From Megasphaera sp. NM10 (GTDB lineage: Bacteria > Bacillota > Negativicutes > Veillonellales > Megasphaeraceae): a DNA stretch of 64,000 bases. This document shows, one piece after another, positions 1 through 9,857 of this stretch. Below the pieces are notes generated by a model, which was not told the DNA's origin, searched no databases, and saw only the letters and a program-made list of their open reading frames with translations. Position 1 is the first letter of the stretch; the number at the start of each line of letters is the position of its first letter. Location: NCBI RefSeq assembly GCF_000417505.1, contig NZ_APHY01000022.1, forward strand, positions 34 through 64,033, read 5' to 3'. The translations under genes were made by a program, and so were the position numbers.

Positions 1-863
1 ACGACGTCGCATAGAGGCTGGATGAGGAGATTATCCGGATTGTCGAAGACGGCCTTGACGATGATCGAGCCAGAGTTGCCATCCATGCCGTGGTTGACCT
101 GGGTGACATGGCCTTCATAAGGATACATGCTGCCGTCGCTCAAGCGGAGCAGGAGATGGTCGCCCCAGCTGCCGGCGTTGTCCGCAGCCTGCTTGGTCAT
201 CTGCAGGTATTCGGCTTCACTGATGGAGAATTCGACATAGACCGGATTGGTCGAAGAAATGGTGACCAGTGCCGTCGAACCGGCCGTCGCAAAGGTACCG
301 ATAGGTACGTCATCGACGTTCAATTTGCCGCTGAACGGAGCATAGACAATGGTATCGTCGACGTTATCCTGAGCAGCGTCGACCTGGGCTGCATTGGCTT
401 CGACGACAGCCTGCTGCTGCTGCGTAGCCGCTTCCTGGTCGGTGACGGTCTGCTGCGGGATGGCGTCCTGGCTGGCCAGGGTCTGGTAACGGCGCAGGTT
501 CAGCTGCTGATTGGCCAGATTGGCTTCGGACTGGGCCTGGGTAGCCTTGGCCTGGGCCAGGGCGGCGTCATAGGTCCGGCTGTCGAGGCGGAACAACGGC
601 TGCCCTTCCGTGACTTCCTGACCGCCTTGGACGTATTTTTCTACGACACGGCCGGAAATCTTGGGACGGACAGGCACCTTGTCTGTTGCCGTCACGGTAC
701 CGCTGTACTCGGCCTTGACCGGCGTGTCCGCGGCGACGACTTTGTACGTGTTGACTGCAACGGGAGCCTTAGTCGCACTTTGGTTGGCCCCACAGCCGGC
801 TAAGAGCGCGGCGATGGTGAGTACGGTAACGCTCATCGTCGCAAGTTTGCGTTTTTGTATCAT
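1..863 (-). CDS. RND/HlyD-family efflux periplasmic adaptor lipoprotein (partial, N-terminal part)
   Basis: The start ATG at 861-863 follows an AGGAGG site. The product opens with a lipoprotein signal peptide ending in the lipobox LAGC (Cys about residue 24), so it should be anchored in the inner membrane. A lipoyl-like half-motif (SGTVTATDKVPVRPKISGRV), an Ala/Gln-rich hairpin of about 70 residues and a beta-barrel segment (YVEFSISEAEYL) follow, in the order seen in AcrA/MexA adaptors that bridge an RND pump to the outer membrane. It begins 2 bases after the tetR stop, so the two are probably co-transcribed, and the pump gene is expected beyond the window edge. Near positions 18-25 the frame reads PDNLLIQPLCDVV where adaptors usually have a LLxPGMYA-like stretch; one extra C would give LLIPSLYAT, so a frameshift is likely there. 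Confidence 0.85.
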   Translation of the reverse strand, partial: MIQKRKLATMSVTVLTIAALLAGCGANQSATKAPVAVNTYKVVAADTPVKAEYSGTVTATDKVPVRPKISGRVVEKYVQGGQEVTEGQPLFRLDSRTYDAALAQAKATQAQSEANLANQQLNLRRYQTLASQDAIPQQTVTDQEAATQQQQAVVEANAAQVDAAQDNVDDTIVYAPFSGKLNVDDVPIGTFATAGSTALVTISSTNPVYVEFSISEAEYLQMTKQAADNAGSWGDHLLLRLSDGSMYPYEGHVTQVNHGMDGNSGSIIVKAVFDNPDNLLIQPLCDV

Positions 864-865
864 CT

Positions 866-1456
866 TCACTTTCCTCCTATTTCTTTCGATTCCTGATTTT
901 TAATGCCATAAAGCAAGACGTTGATACAGCGCTTCATATAGTCACTAAAGGTGGAATCGTGTTTGACATCATTAAAATAATCGATAATGTCATCGGCTGC
1001 GCTATGCAGGATACGCAAGAACAGGAACTTATCAAAGGGCTTGAATTCTCCTGTCTCCTGAGCTTCATCGAGGAGCCGTTCCAAAAGGAGCCAGTCTTTT
1101 TTATAGCGGGACTGCAAGCGTTCACAAGTACCGGGCATCTTTGCCAGGAGATCCGATGTTTTCCGCACGGACAGGACCTGCCAGTTGTCACTGGGCACGT
1201 CGAAATAAGCGATGAGCTTGGCTTCGCAAGTCATGGCCGGATCGCTGACGATACGCTGATGATAGGCATAGATCTTATCGGTAAAATCGGCGATGGCCTG
1301 TTCGATGATTTCCTGTTTCGACGAAAAATTTTCGTATAAAGTCCGCTTGCTGATGCGCAGATTACGGGCTAAGTCGTCCATGTGGAAATTGGAACCATGG
1401 CGGTTGATTTCACGAAGGGCTTCGGCCAGAATCTTGGCGCGGATATTTTCTGTCAT
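866..1456 (-). CDS. TetR/AcrR-family transcriptional regulator
   Basis: This 196-residue protein has an N-terminal TetR helix-turn-helix (about residues 8-55, including the recognition stretch ISKRTLYENFSSK) and a divergent all-helical C-terminal ligand domain. The start has a GTAGGA site 9 bases upstream. It lies directly upstream of the RND adaptor with a 2-base gap, the usual layout for a local efflux repressor. A perfect inverted repeat overlaps the -10 box of its own promoter, which fits autoregulation. The ligand cannot be read from the sequence. Confidence 0.85.
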   Translation of the reverse strand: MTENIRAKILAEALREINRHGSNFHMDDLARNLRISKRTLYENFSSKQEIIEQAIADFTDKIYAYHQRIVSDPAMTCEAKLIAYFDVPSDNWQVLSVRKTSDLLAKMPGTCERLQSRYKKDWLLLERLLDEAQETGEFKPFDKFLFLRILHSAADDIIDYFNDVKHDSTFSDYMKRCINVLLYGIKNQESKEIGGK

Positions 1457-1504
1457 GTAAACACGTCCTACTCAAAAAAATACAAGGTGATACTTTTGAA
1501 ACTC

Positions 1505-1560
1505 AAACTATAAAACTCAGTACCAATTTATAGTTTAATATACAGCACCTTATAAGTCAA
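1505..1560 (-). promoter_or_regulatory. tetR promoter with overlapping inverted-repeat operator
   Basis: On the minus strand a -35 TTGACT (1555-1560) and a -10 TAAACT (1532-1537) are 17 bp apart. A perfect 10-bp inverted repeat, AAACTATAAA and TTTATAGTTT (1505-1514 and 1527-1536, 12-bp gap), overlaps the -10 box and the probable start site. That position suits binding by the TetR protein encoded just downstream. Confidence 0.6.
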
Positions 1561-1577
1561 TAAACAAGTTGATATTA

Positions 1578-2081
1578 TTATTTTCTCAATTCTTCGGCAA
1601 ATTTCCGAATCGGCAGGACTTTGTATAAAACAGCACCACAGGCCGCACCAATACAGGTATTGGGCAAAAAGGCAACGATGAAGAACCATAAGGCGACGAC
1701 TTTGGAATCGAGGACGAAAGCGGCGACAGGATAGGCGATGAGGCCGCCCAGAAGGCCGGTCCCGACGATTTCCCCGATGACGGCACCCCAGATGGAATTT
1801 GTTTTTTTATACAAAACGCCGGATAAAGCGGCGCCGATCATGCTGCCGGGATAGGCCAGGACGGTACCGACGCCCATGGCAATGCGGATGGATGAAATGC
1901 AGAAAGCACCGGCCGTCGAATAGCGCCAGCCCACGAGGACCGACAAGAGGACATTGATGAGGTGTTGCAGCGGGAAGACCCGGGCACCGCCGAAGGGAAA
2001 GGATACGAAAGGCGCCAGGAGGACGCCGATGGCGATGAAAATCGCCGTCACTGTCATTTTCTTGAGTTCAGTATTATTCAC
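1578..2081 (-). CDS. thiW: ThiW-type thiazole ECF transporter S component
   Basis: This 167-residue, highly hydrophobic protein has about five or six membrane segments and the ThiW pattern FPFGGARVFPLQHLINVLLS near residue 30. ThiW proteins are predicted substrate-binding (S) subunits of energy-coupling-factor transporters for the thiazole moiety of thiamine. The GTG start at 2081 overlaps the thiM stop by 8 bases, which indicates translational coupling to the thiazole kinase. The shared EcfA/EcfT energizing module is not in the window. There is no clear terminator in the AT-rich gap before tetR. Confidence 0.85.
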   Translation of the reverse strand: MNNTELKKMTVTAIFIAIGVLLAPFVSFPFGGARVFPLQHLINVLLSVLVGWRYSTAGAFCISSIRIAMGVGTVLAYPGSMIGAALSGVLYKKTNSIWGAVIGEIVGTGLLGGLIAYPVAAFVLDSKVVALWFFIVAFLPNTCIGAACGAVLYKVLPIRKFAEELRK

Positions 2082-2886
2082 GATGTACTACAACCTTTCC
2101 ATATTTTTGTAAGATAGCATCATTTAATTGATAAAAGGCATCGAAGAGACGGGCGTGAAAGGTCCCCGGCCCATTCTTCCCCTCCCCTGCCAGGGCCAGC
2201 TCGCCGCCGATGCCCATGGCCAGGATGCCGCCGGCTGCGGCTGTGAACGGGTCGGCCACGGCGGCAAAGGAGGCGATGAGGGACGTCGTCATGCAGCCCG
2301 TACCGGTCACATAGGTCAGCAGGGGACAGCCGTTGCGGATTTCGGCCGTCTGGCAGCCATCGGAAAGGACATCGACGGCGCCGGTGATGGCGACGGTCGT
2401 CCCGAGATGGCTGGCCAGGGACGAAGCCAGGGCCGGGTCGGCTGGGCCTAGACGGCTGTCGACGCCGAAATCCTGGCCGCTCTTATGGGCTGCCAGGCAG
2501 GTGATTTCCGACGCGTTGCCGCGGATGACGGCCATAGGCAGTTCATCCAGCAGGCGCAGGGCCGCCTGGGTGCGGAAGGTCGTACCGCCGGCGCCGACGG
2601 GGTCGAAGACGATGGGCACGCCGTGGGCAGCGGCCGATTTACCGGCTGCCAGCATGGCCTCCAGGGTCCACGCCTGGAGCGTCCCCAGGTTGAGGACCAG
2701 GGCCCTGGCGGCAGCCGCCATTTCGGCGACTTCCTCGACGGCATTGGTCATAGTCGGCGACGCGCCGATAGCCAGGGTCGCATTGGCGCAGTCAGTCATG
2801 GTGACGAAATTGGTGATATGGTGAATGAGGGGCCGCTGACGGCGCAGTTCCTCAAGGGCCCTGGCGACGGCCGGAATAAGTTCCAT
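2074..2886 (-). CDS. thiM: Hydroxyethylthiazole kinase
   Basis: ThiM phosphorylates 4-methyl-5-(2-hydroxyethyl)thiazole in thiamine salvage. The product (about 270 residues, normal for the family) shows HHITNFVTMTDCANATLAIG near residue 24, the ribokinase-like segment VFDPVGAGGT near 115, and the ATP-site motif VTGTGCM near 195. Two ATGs lie close together (2892 and 2886); the second is better spaced from the AAGGGGGG site, so it is used here. With thiW it forms an import-plus-trapping pair for thiazole. Only 14 bases separate it from the upstream YhcH-family gene, leaving no room for a TPP riboswitch directly ahead of it. Confidence 0.93.
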   Translation of the reverse strand: MELIPAVARALEELRRQRPLIHHITNFVTMTDCANATLAIGASPTMTNAVEEVAEMAAAARALVLNLGTLQAWTLEAMLAAGKSAAAHGVPIVFDPVGAGGTTFRTQAALRLLDELPMAVIRGNASEITCLAAHKSGQDFGVDSRLGPADPALASSLASHLGTTVAITGAVDVLSDGCQTAEIRNGCPLLTYVTGTGCMTTSLIASFAAVADPFTAAAGGILAMGIGGELALAGEGKNGPGTFHARLFDAFYQLNDAILQKYGKVVVHRE

Positions 2887-2900
2887 CTTCATCCCCCCTT

Positions 2901-3364
2901 CTAGACGTGGAGCTTGAGGATGGCCTTCTTGATGGCCTTCCCCTGCCCGTCAGGCGCGCAGAGGCAGCGATGGCCGTCAGCCGGCGTGAAAATGGCATAC
3001 GTTCCCGGCGTCATGGCAATGACCGTATCGTCGGCGACATCGGGATTGTAGAACCAGGCATCGCTGTCGGCCCGGCTGTCATCGACGACAGGGCCGGCCT
3101 GGCATAAGGCTGCCAGCCGATGTTCTCTTCGCCTTCGAGGACGTACTGGACGTCGATGTAGTCGCGGTGGGCTTCCATCAGACGCTGGCTGGCCGGCGCC
3201 GTTTCCGTGACATCGACATTCATGTAATTGACTGTATCGAAGGTATGGCGTCCGGGATTCAAGTCCGACTTGACCAGGGAAGACAATTTCTCGATCCACG
3301 GCCGGATATATTCCGGCAGGAAACGGCTTTCCTTTTCATACTGGGAAATATTACCTACGAACAT
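2901..3364 (-). CDS. YhcH/YjgK/YiaL-family protein (frameshifted)
   Basis: The two halves of a roughly 154-residue DUF386-family protein are in different frames. The N-terminal part runs from the ATG at 3364 through HRDYIDVQYVLEGEENIGWQ. The C-terminal part carries AGPVVDDS, DAWFYNPDV and the cupin-like TPADGH, ending at 2901. The break is near 3104; restoring one C (GCC CAG GCC) rejoins them. Members are beta-barrel sugar-related proteins (YiaL, NanQ/YhcH, TabA) acting in sialic-acid anomerisation or biofilm control. No sialic-acid genes lie nearby, so the substrate is unknown. The gene sits 11 bases after ftsY and before thiM. Confidence 0.8.
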
Positions 3365-3375
3365 GGGATTCCCTC

Positions 3376-4320
3376 CTAATCTTCGTCGCTGGCTTCGCGG
3401 GCTGCGACGTTTTTATCGAACAGGGCATCGGCGAACTGGGCGGCATCGAAGGGACGCAGGTCGTCGACGCCTTCGCCGACGCCGACCCAGCGGACAGGGA
3501 CGCCCAATTCCCGCTTGACCGACAAGATGACGCCACCTTTGGCCGTCCCGTCGAGCTTGGTCAGGACGACGCCCGTCAAGGGGACGACGTCGCCGAAGAG
3601 TTTGGCCTGGCTGACGGCATTCTGGCCCGTCGTGGCATCGAGGACGAGGAGCGTTTCCTGCGGAGCTCCTTCGATGTTGCGGCTGGCGACACGGGCCATT
3701 TTCCGCAATTCTTCCATGAGGTTGGACTTGGTCTGCAAGCGGCCGGCCGTGTCGACGAGGAGGATATCCATGCCCTTGGCTTTGGCCGACGCCGTGGCAT
3801 CGAAGACGACGGCGGCTGCATCGGCGCCTTCCTGATGCTTGACGATGGGTACGCCGACGCGGTCCGCCCAGATGGTCAGCTGTTCCGACGCTGCCGCACG
3901 GAAGGTATCGCCGGCGGCGAGCATGACCGATTTCCCCTGCTGCTTGTAATACTTGGCCAGTTTGCCGATAGTCGTCGTCTTGCCGACGCCGTTGACGCCG
4001 ACGATGAAGATGACCCGCGGCCCGTCTGTTTCCGGCAGGGGTTCATCGTTTTCATTGAGCAGGGCGACGATGCATTTTTCCAAATACGGGACGACGTCGT
4101 TGCCGTCTTTGATTTCCTTCGATTTGACACCGGTCCGGATCTGGTCCAGGAGGTATTCCGTCGTTTCGACGCCAATATCGCCGGTGAGCATGACCGCTTC
4201 CAGGTCATCGTACATGTCGTCGTCGATCTTGGCATAGCCGCGGACGACGGTTTCGATATTCTGGATGAGCGAGTGTTTCGTCTTTTCTAAGCCTTTGCGC
4301 AGTTTTGAAAAAAATCCCAT
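3376..4320 (-). CDS. ftsY: Signal recognition particle receptor FtsY
   Basis: FtsY is the membrane-associated SRP receptor GTPase that docks ribosomes with SRP at the Sec translocon. The 314-residue product has a short N-terminal A region with a basic, amphipathic start (MGFFSKLRKGLEKTK), then the NG domain. G1 is GVNGVGKTTT (about residue 115), followed by AAGDTFRAAASEQL, the G3 motif DTAGR and the G4 motif TKLDGTAKGG. It starts 2 bases after the smc stop; smc-ftsY adjacency is common in Firmicutes. Confidence 0.96.
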   Translation of the reverse strand: MGFFSKLRKGLEKTKHSLIQNIETVVRGYAKIDDDMYDDLEAVMLTGDIGVETTEYLLDQIRTGVKSKEIKDGNDVVPYLEKCIVALLNENDEPLPETDGPRVIFIVGVNGVGKTTTIGKLAKYYKQQGKSVMLAAGDTFRAAASEQLTIWADRVGVPIVKHQEGADAAAVVFDATASAKAKGMDILLVDTAGRLQTKSNLMEELRKMARVASRNIEGAPQETLLVLDATTGQNAVSQAKLFGDVVPLTGVVLTKLDGTAKGGVILSVKRELGVPVRWVGVGEGVDDLRPFDAAQFADALFDKNVAAREASDED

Positions 4321-4322
4321 AG

Positions 4323-7300
4323 TTATGTTCCTTCCTTTAACAATTCATCTACTTTGACAGTCAGCAGGCGCGATACGCCTTTTTCTTCCATGGTCACGCC
4401 CAACAGGGTATTGGCCGCTTCCATGGTCTTGCGGCGGTGTGTGATGACGATGAACTGCGTCGCACCGCTGTAATTCTTGAGGTATCGGGCCATGCGTTCG
4501 ACATTGGCTTCGTCCAGGGCGGCGTCGACTTCGTCGACCAGGCAGAACGGTGCCGGATGATAGGCCAGAAAAGCCAGGAGCAGGGCAATGACCGTCAGGG
4601 CCCGTTCGCCGCCGGAGAGAAGCGTCAGGGACTGCTGCTTCTTTCCTGGCGGGCGGATATAGATTTCCACACCGGCTTCCAGGATATGTTCCTTGTCGGT
4701 CAGGGCCAGGTGGGCCGTACCGCCGCCGAAGAGACGGCTGAAGATATCCTGGAAGTGGACACCGATTTCCTTGAAGGCCTTGGCGAATTGTTCGGCCATG
4801 GCCGCGTCGATTTCAGCGACGACAGTCCGCAGTTTTTCCCGCGATTCTTTCAGGTCATCGCACTGGCGGTTGTAGAAGTCCCGCTTTTCCAGAGCCGTCT
4901 TGTATTCGTCTTCAGCTGCCGGGTTGATGGTCCCCAGGGCTGTGATCTGCCTTTCAGGGAGGCGACCTTGTCGTGGAGCTCTTTCAGCGAGCCTTCGCGG
5001 CGGCGCTCCATGGCTTCCTGGCGGCTCAGGCCCTGCATGGCCAGCCGTTCTTCATGATGGCTGATATCGCTCTTGTATTTTTCCCGCTGGATGTCGGCAG
5101 CGTTGCAGCGCTGCTGCCAATCCTGATGGCGCCGGCGCAGGTCGTCGACGACACCATCCAGGTCCTGGCTCTGTTTCAAAGACTCATTGCGGGTCTGATA
5201 AAAAGCCTCTTTGGCCTGGTCGCAGCGGACCGTATCGGCTTCTTTCAAGGTAATATTTTTCGACAGTTCTGTCAACAGGCGGGCCGCTTCTTCCTGGCGG
5301 CGGCGCAAATCCTGGCGGCGCTGGGCCAGGGCCTGTTCCTGTACCGTCAGTTCCTGCTGCCATTTGTCATGCTGGCGCAGCTGGTCGTCGCCATGGCTGG
5401 CCTGTTCTGTCAGTTTGGCTACGGCAATCTGCCTTTCCGTCAAGGTCTGGCGGCACTGGGCGGCTTCGGCCTTGGCAGCATCACAGGCGTCCTGCCATTG
5501 CTGGACATCGGCGGCCGGCCCCGTTTCCATATCGGCCAGGGCGGCTTCCTTGGCGACCAGCCGGGCCTGCATGTCGGCCCGTTCCTTTTCCAAGGCTTCG
5601 ACGCGCTGGTCAAAATCAGCCAGGGCCTGGCGGATATCGGCCAGGCCCTTCTCTTCCTGACCGCCCTGCCAGCGGGCCTGTTCCGCAGCCTGGCTGGCTT
5701 TGCGCCAATGGTCTTCGGCCTGGGCCAGTTCCCGGGCAGATTCTTCGGCCTGCCGGCGCAGTTCCCGGCCCTCAGCGGCCAGGGTTTCCAGACGCTGCTG
5801 GCCACGGCGGCAGGTCTCCTGCAATTCCTGCAGCAGCGCCCGCCGGCTGATGAGGGAACCTTCCTGATTGCGGGCGCTGCCGCCGGTCAGGGAGCCGCCG
5901 GCGTTGAACTGCGTCCCGTCGAGGCAGACGATGCGCAGGCGATGGCCGTATTTCCGGGCCACAGCCGAGCCCGTATCCATGGTATCGGCCAGGAGGGTCC
6001 GCCCTAAGAGGGATGAAAAGACCTTCTCATATTTAGCATCATAAGAAATAGCATCGGAGGCGAAGCCGAGCATGCCCGGTTCGCCGGCAGCCTGTTCTTC
6101 ATCGGCTGTCCGCTGCCGGCTGCGCAGGGTATCCAGGGGCAGGAAGGTCGTCCGGCCGGCTTTTCTGTCTTTTAAATACGAAATAGCCTGTTTGGCCGCC
6201 CTTTCGTCTTCGGCGACGACGTAACGGACGGCACCGCCCAGGGCGACGTCGATGGCGACGGCAAAGCGCGATGGGATCTGGCAGAGTTCGCCGACGGCGC
6301 CGCACAGCCGGCTGCGCCAGGGCTGGCTGGCTGTCAGGACGACTTTGACCGCCCGTCCCAGGCCTTCATGTTCCTGTTCCATGCTCTGGAGGACGCGCAT
6401 GCGCTGGGAGGCGGCGTCGACATCGCCGCGCAGGCGGCGGTATTCGTCTTCTCCTTTTTTCAGGCGCTGGCCCTTTTCCTGAGCCGTCTGTCGCAGCGAG
6501 GCGGCCTGCTTTTCAAAGGCGGCGGCTTTTTTCTGGCACGCTTCCTGTTGGGCCTGGGCTTCCTCATGGCGGGCTTCTGCCGCTGTCAGGGTCTGCTTCT
6601 TGTCTTCCCACTGCTTCAGGGCCTGCTGGCAGGCGGCTTCATTTTCTTCCAGGCGGCGGCGCAGGTCTTCACTGTCCCGGCGCAGCATGAAAGCGTCGCG
6701 GCTGCGCTTGGAGTTGGCGTCGACCCGCTCCTGCAGGGCCTTTGCTGCCGCTTCGGCCTTGGCTTCGGCCTGGCCGAACAGGGTCTGAGTCAGGGCTAAA
6801 GCCTTCTGAGCCGCAGCCAGTTCAGCTGCTTTCTGGTCCTTCTGGGCCTGCAGGGTTTCTTTTTGTTCCTGCCAGGCTGCCTGGCGCTGCTGCAGCTGAG
6901 CGGCGTCGTCAGCGGCCTGGGATTCGTTCTCGGCCAGTTCGGCCTGCCGCTGCCGGCAGGCTTCACGGCGGTGGACGAGGCTGTCCAGCTCGTTGTGGAC
7001 GGCCATGGCTTCTTCATCGAGGCGGCGCAGTTTTTCGTCGTCTGCCGCCATGACCTCCAACAGGGCCTTGCGTTTTCCCTCGGCCGCTGCCAGTTCCTGG
7101 GCGGCCTTTTCTTCTTCTGTCGCCGCCGTCATGCGGCTGTTCTCGGCTTTGGCCAGGAGGCGTTCGCTGTTGCGCAGTTCCTGCAAGGTCACGGTCCCTT
7201 CATAGGCCAGGCGCTCGCTGTCGAGGCAGCGGAATTTCTGCAGAGTTTCTGCCTGTTCCTGCAATGGTTCCAGCCGCTCTTCGAGGACGCTCATGAGGTC

Positions 7301-7876
7301 GCGGATGCGCTCCAGGTTGCGCTCGGTCTCGGCGATCTTGCGCAGGCCGTCGGCCTTGCGGCCTTTGAAGCGGCTGATGCCAGCAACTTCTTCAAAGATG
7401 ACCCGCCGCTCTTCGGGCTTGCTGTTGAGGATGCGGTCGACGCGGTTCTGGCCGATGACGGCCATAGAGTCCTGGCCGATACCCGTATCGGCGAAGAGGA
7501 TATGGATATCTTTCAGGCGGCACGGCCGGCGGTTGATATAGTATTCACTGTCGCCGGAGCGGAAGAGGCGCCGCGTGACGACGACTTCCGTGAATTCCGT
7601 ATCCAAGGCGTGGTCGCTGTTATCGAAGTACAGCGAGACTTCCGCTGCCCCCTGGGGCCGGCGGGTCTGGGTCCCGGCAAAGATGATGTCTTCCGACTTC
7701 TGCCCCCGCAGCTGGCGGACATTCTGTTCCCCCATGACCCAGCGGACGGCATCGGAAATATTGCTCTTGCCGCTGCCATTGGGACCGACGATGGCCGTAA
7801 TGCCCTTGTCGAAGGTCAGGGTCGTCTTATCTGCAAAGGACTTGAATCCCCGCAGTTCCATTTTCAATAATTGCAT
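4323..7876 (-). CDS. smc: Chromosome segregation protein SMC (frameshifted)
   Basis: SMC is the ATPase of the condensin-like Smc-ScpAB complex that organises and segregates chromosomes. With one frame correction it encodes about 1184 residues, the normal length. Seen here: Walker A GPNGSGKSN near residue 32, two long Gln/Glu/Ala-rich coiled coils, a hinge at about 500-650 (LCGAVGELCQIPSRFAVAID), and the C-terminal head with the ABC signature LSGGERALT and FCLVDEVDAALDEAN. The frames part near 4950: the upstream frame drifts into a Ser/Thr/Arg-rich tail after KVASLK, while the correct continuation QITALGTINPAAEDEY is one base off. A C inserted to give GGC CAG repairs it. The gene is essential or nearly so in most Firmicutes, so a real null is unlikely. 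Confidence 0.95.
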
Positions 7877-8043
7877 AGTTTCTACTCTCTCTGTGGACTG
7901 CCCGGACGGACACGGTATGGCGCCGCATAGCAGTTCTGCTTATTTACTCGTACAGTTAATGATACCATAATTACCAGCCTGCCGCCACCACGGCGTCGCC
8001 AGCCAGGGCTGGGCAAAGTTTGTGTAAAATATCAGGGAAAGCC

Positions 8044-8073
8044 TTGACAAGTCCTGTCTTAATGGATTATATT
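8044..8073 (+). promoter_or_regulatory. Promoter of the CorA-like gene
   Basis: A consensus TTGACA (8044-8049) is followed after 17-18 bp by TTATAT/TATATT (8067-8073), about 50 bp ahead of the start codon. It lies in the 246-bp divergent gap between smc and this gene, where nothing else stands out. Confidence 0.6.
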
Positions 8074-8122
8074 AGAATTTAGGTTTGAAGGCCCTCATTC
8101 TGCAGAAAGGGAGAGTACCGTA

Positions 8123-9076
8123 ATGATTCAAGTTTATAAGCACAGCAACGGCCATCTGGAAGATAACATTTCCCTGGCATCGGCTGAAAAAGGATCCTGG
8201 ATCCACGTCGTAAATCCCGATTCCGAAGATTTACAGCTCGTATCCATGGTCACGGAAATCCCCACTGATGTTCTGAAAACCGCCTTGGACACGGAAGAAC
8301 GTTCCCACGTCGAAATCGAAGATAACTACATCTTTGTCGTCATCAACATCCCGATCATCTTGGAAACGGACAGTTATGACACCTTGCCCCTGGGCATTTT
8401 CATTACACCGGACTTCATCATCACCCTCTGTATTCAAGAAACAGAAGTCATGCGCGCCTTTACGGAGAATAAGTATCCTCTGTTCTATACATTCAAGAAG
8501 ACGCGTTTCTTATTCCAGATCCTGTACCGTTCGGCGACGCTGTTCCTGCGCTACTTGATGCAGATCAACCGCCGGACCGATGACATCGAGGAAATCCTGC
8601 GCCATTCCATGCGCAACAAGGAATTCTTCCTGCTCCTGGAATTACAGAAATCCTTGACGTACTTCACGTCGGCCCTGCGCAGCAATGGCATCGTCATGGA
8701 ACGGCTCATGCGCCTGCGCCGCAATACGTCGCTCCACCACCTCATCAAGATGTATGAAGAAGACGAAGACCTCCTGGAAGATGTCATCATCGAAAACAAG
8801 CAGGCTATCGAAATGGTCGAGATGTATTCCAACATCCTCATGAATATGTCCGATACCTTTGCATCCATCATTTCCAACAACCTGAACTTGGTCATGAAAT
8901 TCCTGGCTTCCATTACAATCATGCTGGCCGTCCCGACGATCATCTTCAGCCTGTGGGGCATCAACGTCCCCGTCCCCTTCCAGGACACGACAGCCGGCTT
9001 CTATTACGTCGTAGGCATCGCCATGTTCTGCACCGTCGTCGCCGTCATCATGCTCTGGCGGAAGGATTTATTCTGA
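8123..9076 (+). CDS. CorA-family divalent metal ion transporter
   Basis: The 317-residue protein has the CorA layout: an acidic cytoplasmic N-terminal domain, a long helix (about 150-250), and two C-terminal membrane segments (about 262-282 and 292-312). The pore signature after TM1 is usually YGMN; here it reads WGINVPVP, so the Met is replaced by Ile, as in many divergent CorA-like proteins. Mg2+ is the usual substrate but Co2+, Ni2+ or Zn2+ are possible. The start is preceded by GGGAG. It is one of two plus-strand genes in the window and its 3' end overlaps the convergent rnhB by 9 bases. Confidence 0.85.
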   Translation: MIQVYKHSNGHLEDNISLASAEKGSWIHVVNPDSEDLQLVSMVTEIPTDVLKTALDTEERSHVEIEDNYIFVVINIPIILETDSYDTLPLGIFITPDFIITLCIQETEVMRAFTENKYPLFYTFKKTRFLFQILYRSATLFLRYLMQINRRTDDIEEILRHSMRNKEFFLLLELQKSLTYFTSALRSNGIVMERLMRLRRNTSLHHLIKMYEEDEDLLEDVIIENKQAIEMVEMYSNILMNMSDTFASIISNNLNLVMKFLASITIMLAVPTIIFSLWGINVPVPFQDTTAGFYYVVGIAMFCTVVAVIMLWRKDLF

Positions 9077-9855
9077 AAGGCCCTTCACCATGCTCTTTAT
9101 CGGTTCAAAAGAGCGGCGGTGAATGGGACAGGGCCCGTATTTTTGCAACGCTTCCATATGCATTTTCGTCAAATATCCCTTGTGCACGGCAAAGCCGTAC
9201 TGGGGATATTTTTTGTCGTATTCGACCATGAGGCGGTCACGCGTGACTTTGGCGATGATCGAAGCGGCGGCGATGGACGCGCTCAGGCGTCGCCGTGGAC
9301 CAGGAACTTATGGGGCACGGTCAGTTCCCGAAGAGGCATGGCATCGACCAGGACGGCTTCAGCCGGCACGGCCAGGCCGTTCACGGCGTCATACATGCCC
9401 TGCATGGTGGCGTGGTAAATATCGAGTTCGTCGATTTCTTTTTCCGACTTGGCCACACAGGATACGGCAACGGCTTCGGCCATAATTTTATCATAGAGGA
9501 CGTCCCGCTTGGCCGGCGGGACTTTTTTGCTGTCATTGAGGCCGGGACATTCCCAGTAGGGCGGCAGGATGACGGCGGCTACCATGACCGGACCGGCAGC
9601 CGGGCCGCGGCCGGCTTCGTCGATGCCGGCTACGTGGTACAGCCCTTGGTTGTAGTAAGCCGTTTCCTGGGCATACATGTGCAGGACCCGTTCCCGTTCG
9701 GCTTCTTCCCGGATTTTCTGGCGCATATAGGCGGCAGCCAGCTTGCGGACCGACACGCGGCAGTCTTCTTTCATGGCTGCCAGGAGGTCCTGGACGTCAC
9801 CGCCAGCGGCCAGGCGGGCCTTGAGGTCGGCGACGCGGAGTTTCTCGATATCCAT
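9068..9855 (-). CDS. rnhB: Ribonuclease HII (frameshifted)
   Basis: RNase HII cleaves RNA in RNA-DNA hybrids and starts removal of misincorporated ribonucleotides. Active-site motifs are [24 protein letters not shown] and AVLVDAM. The first frame stops at HKFLVHGDA (TGA at 9283-9285); one base over, the protein continues [20 protein letters not shown] to [18 protein letters not shown] and ends at 9068. Adding one C (GCC CTG) gives about 263 residues. An ATG at 9876 lies inside the rbgA end; the ATG at 9855 has GGGGAGG at good spacing and is preferred. The N-terminal extension of about 60 residues before the catalytic core is typical of Firmicutes. Confidence 0.92.
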
Positions 9856-9857
9856 GG

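Noticed and set aside
2886-3000. A TPP riboswitch before thiM
   Set aside because: Only 14 bases separate thiM from the upstream gene and no THI-box core is visible.
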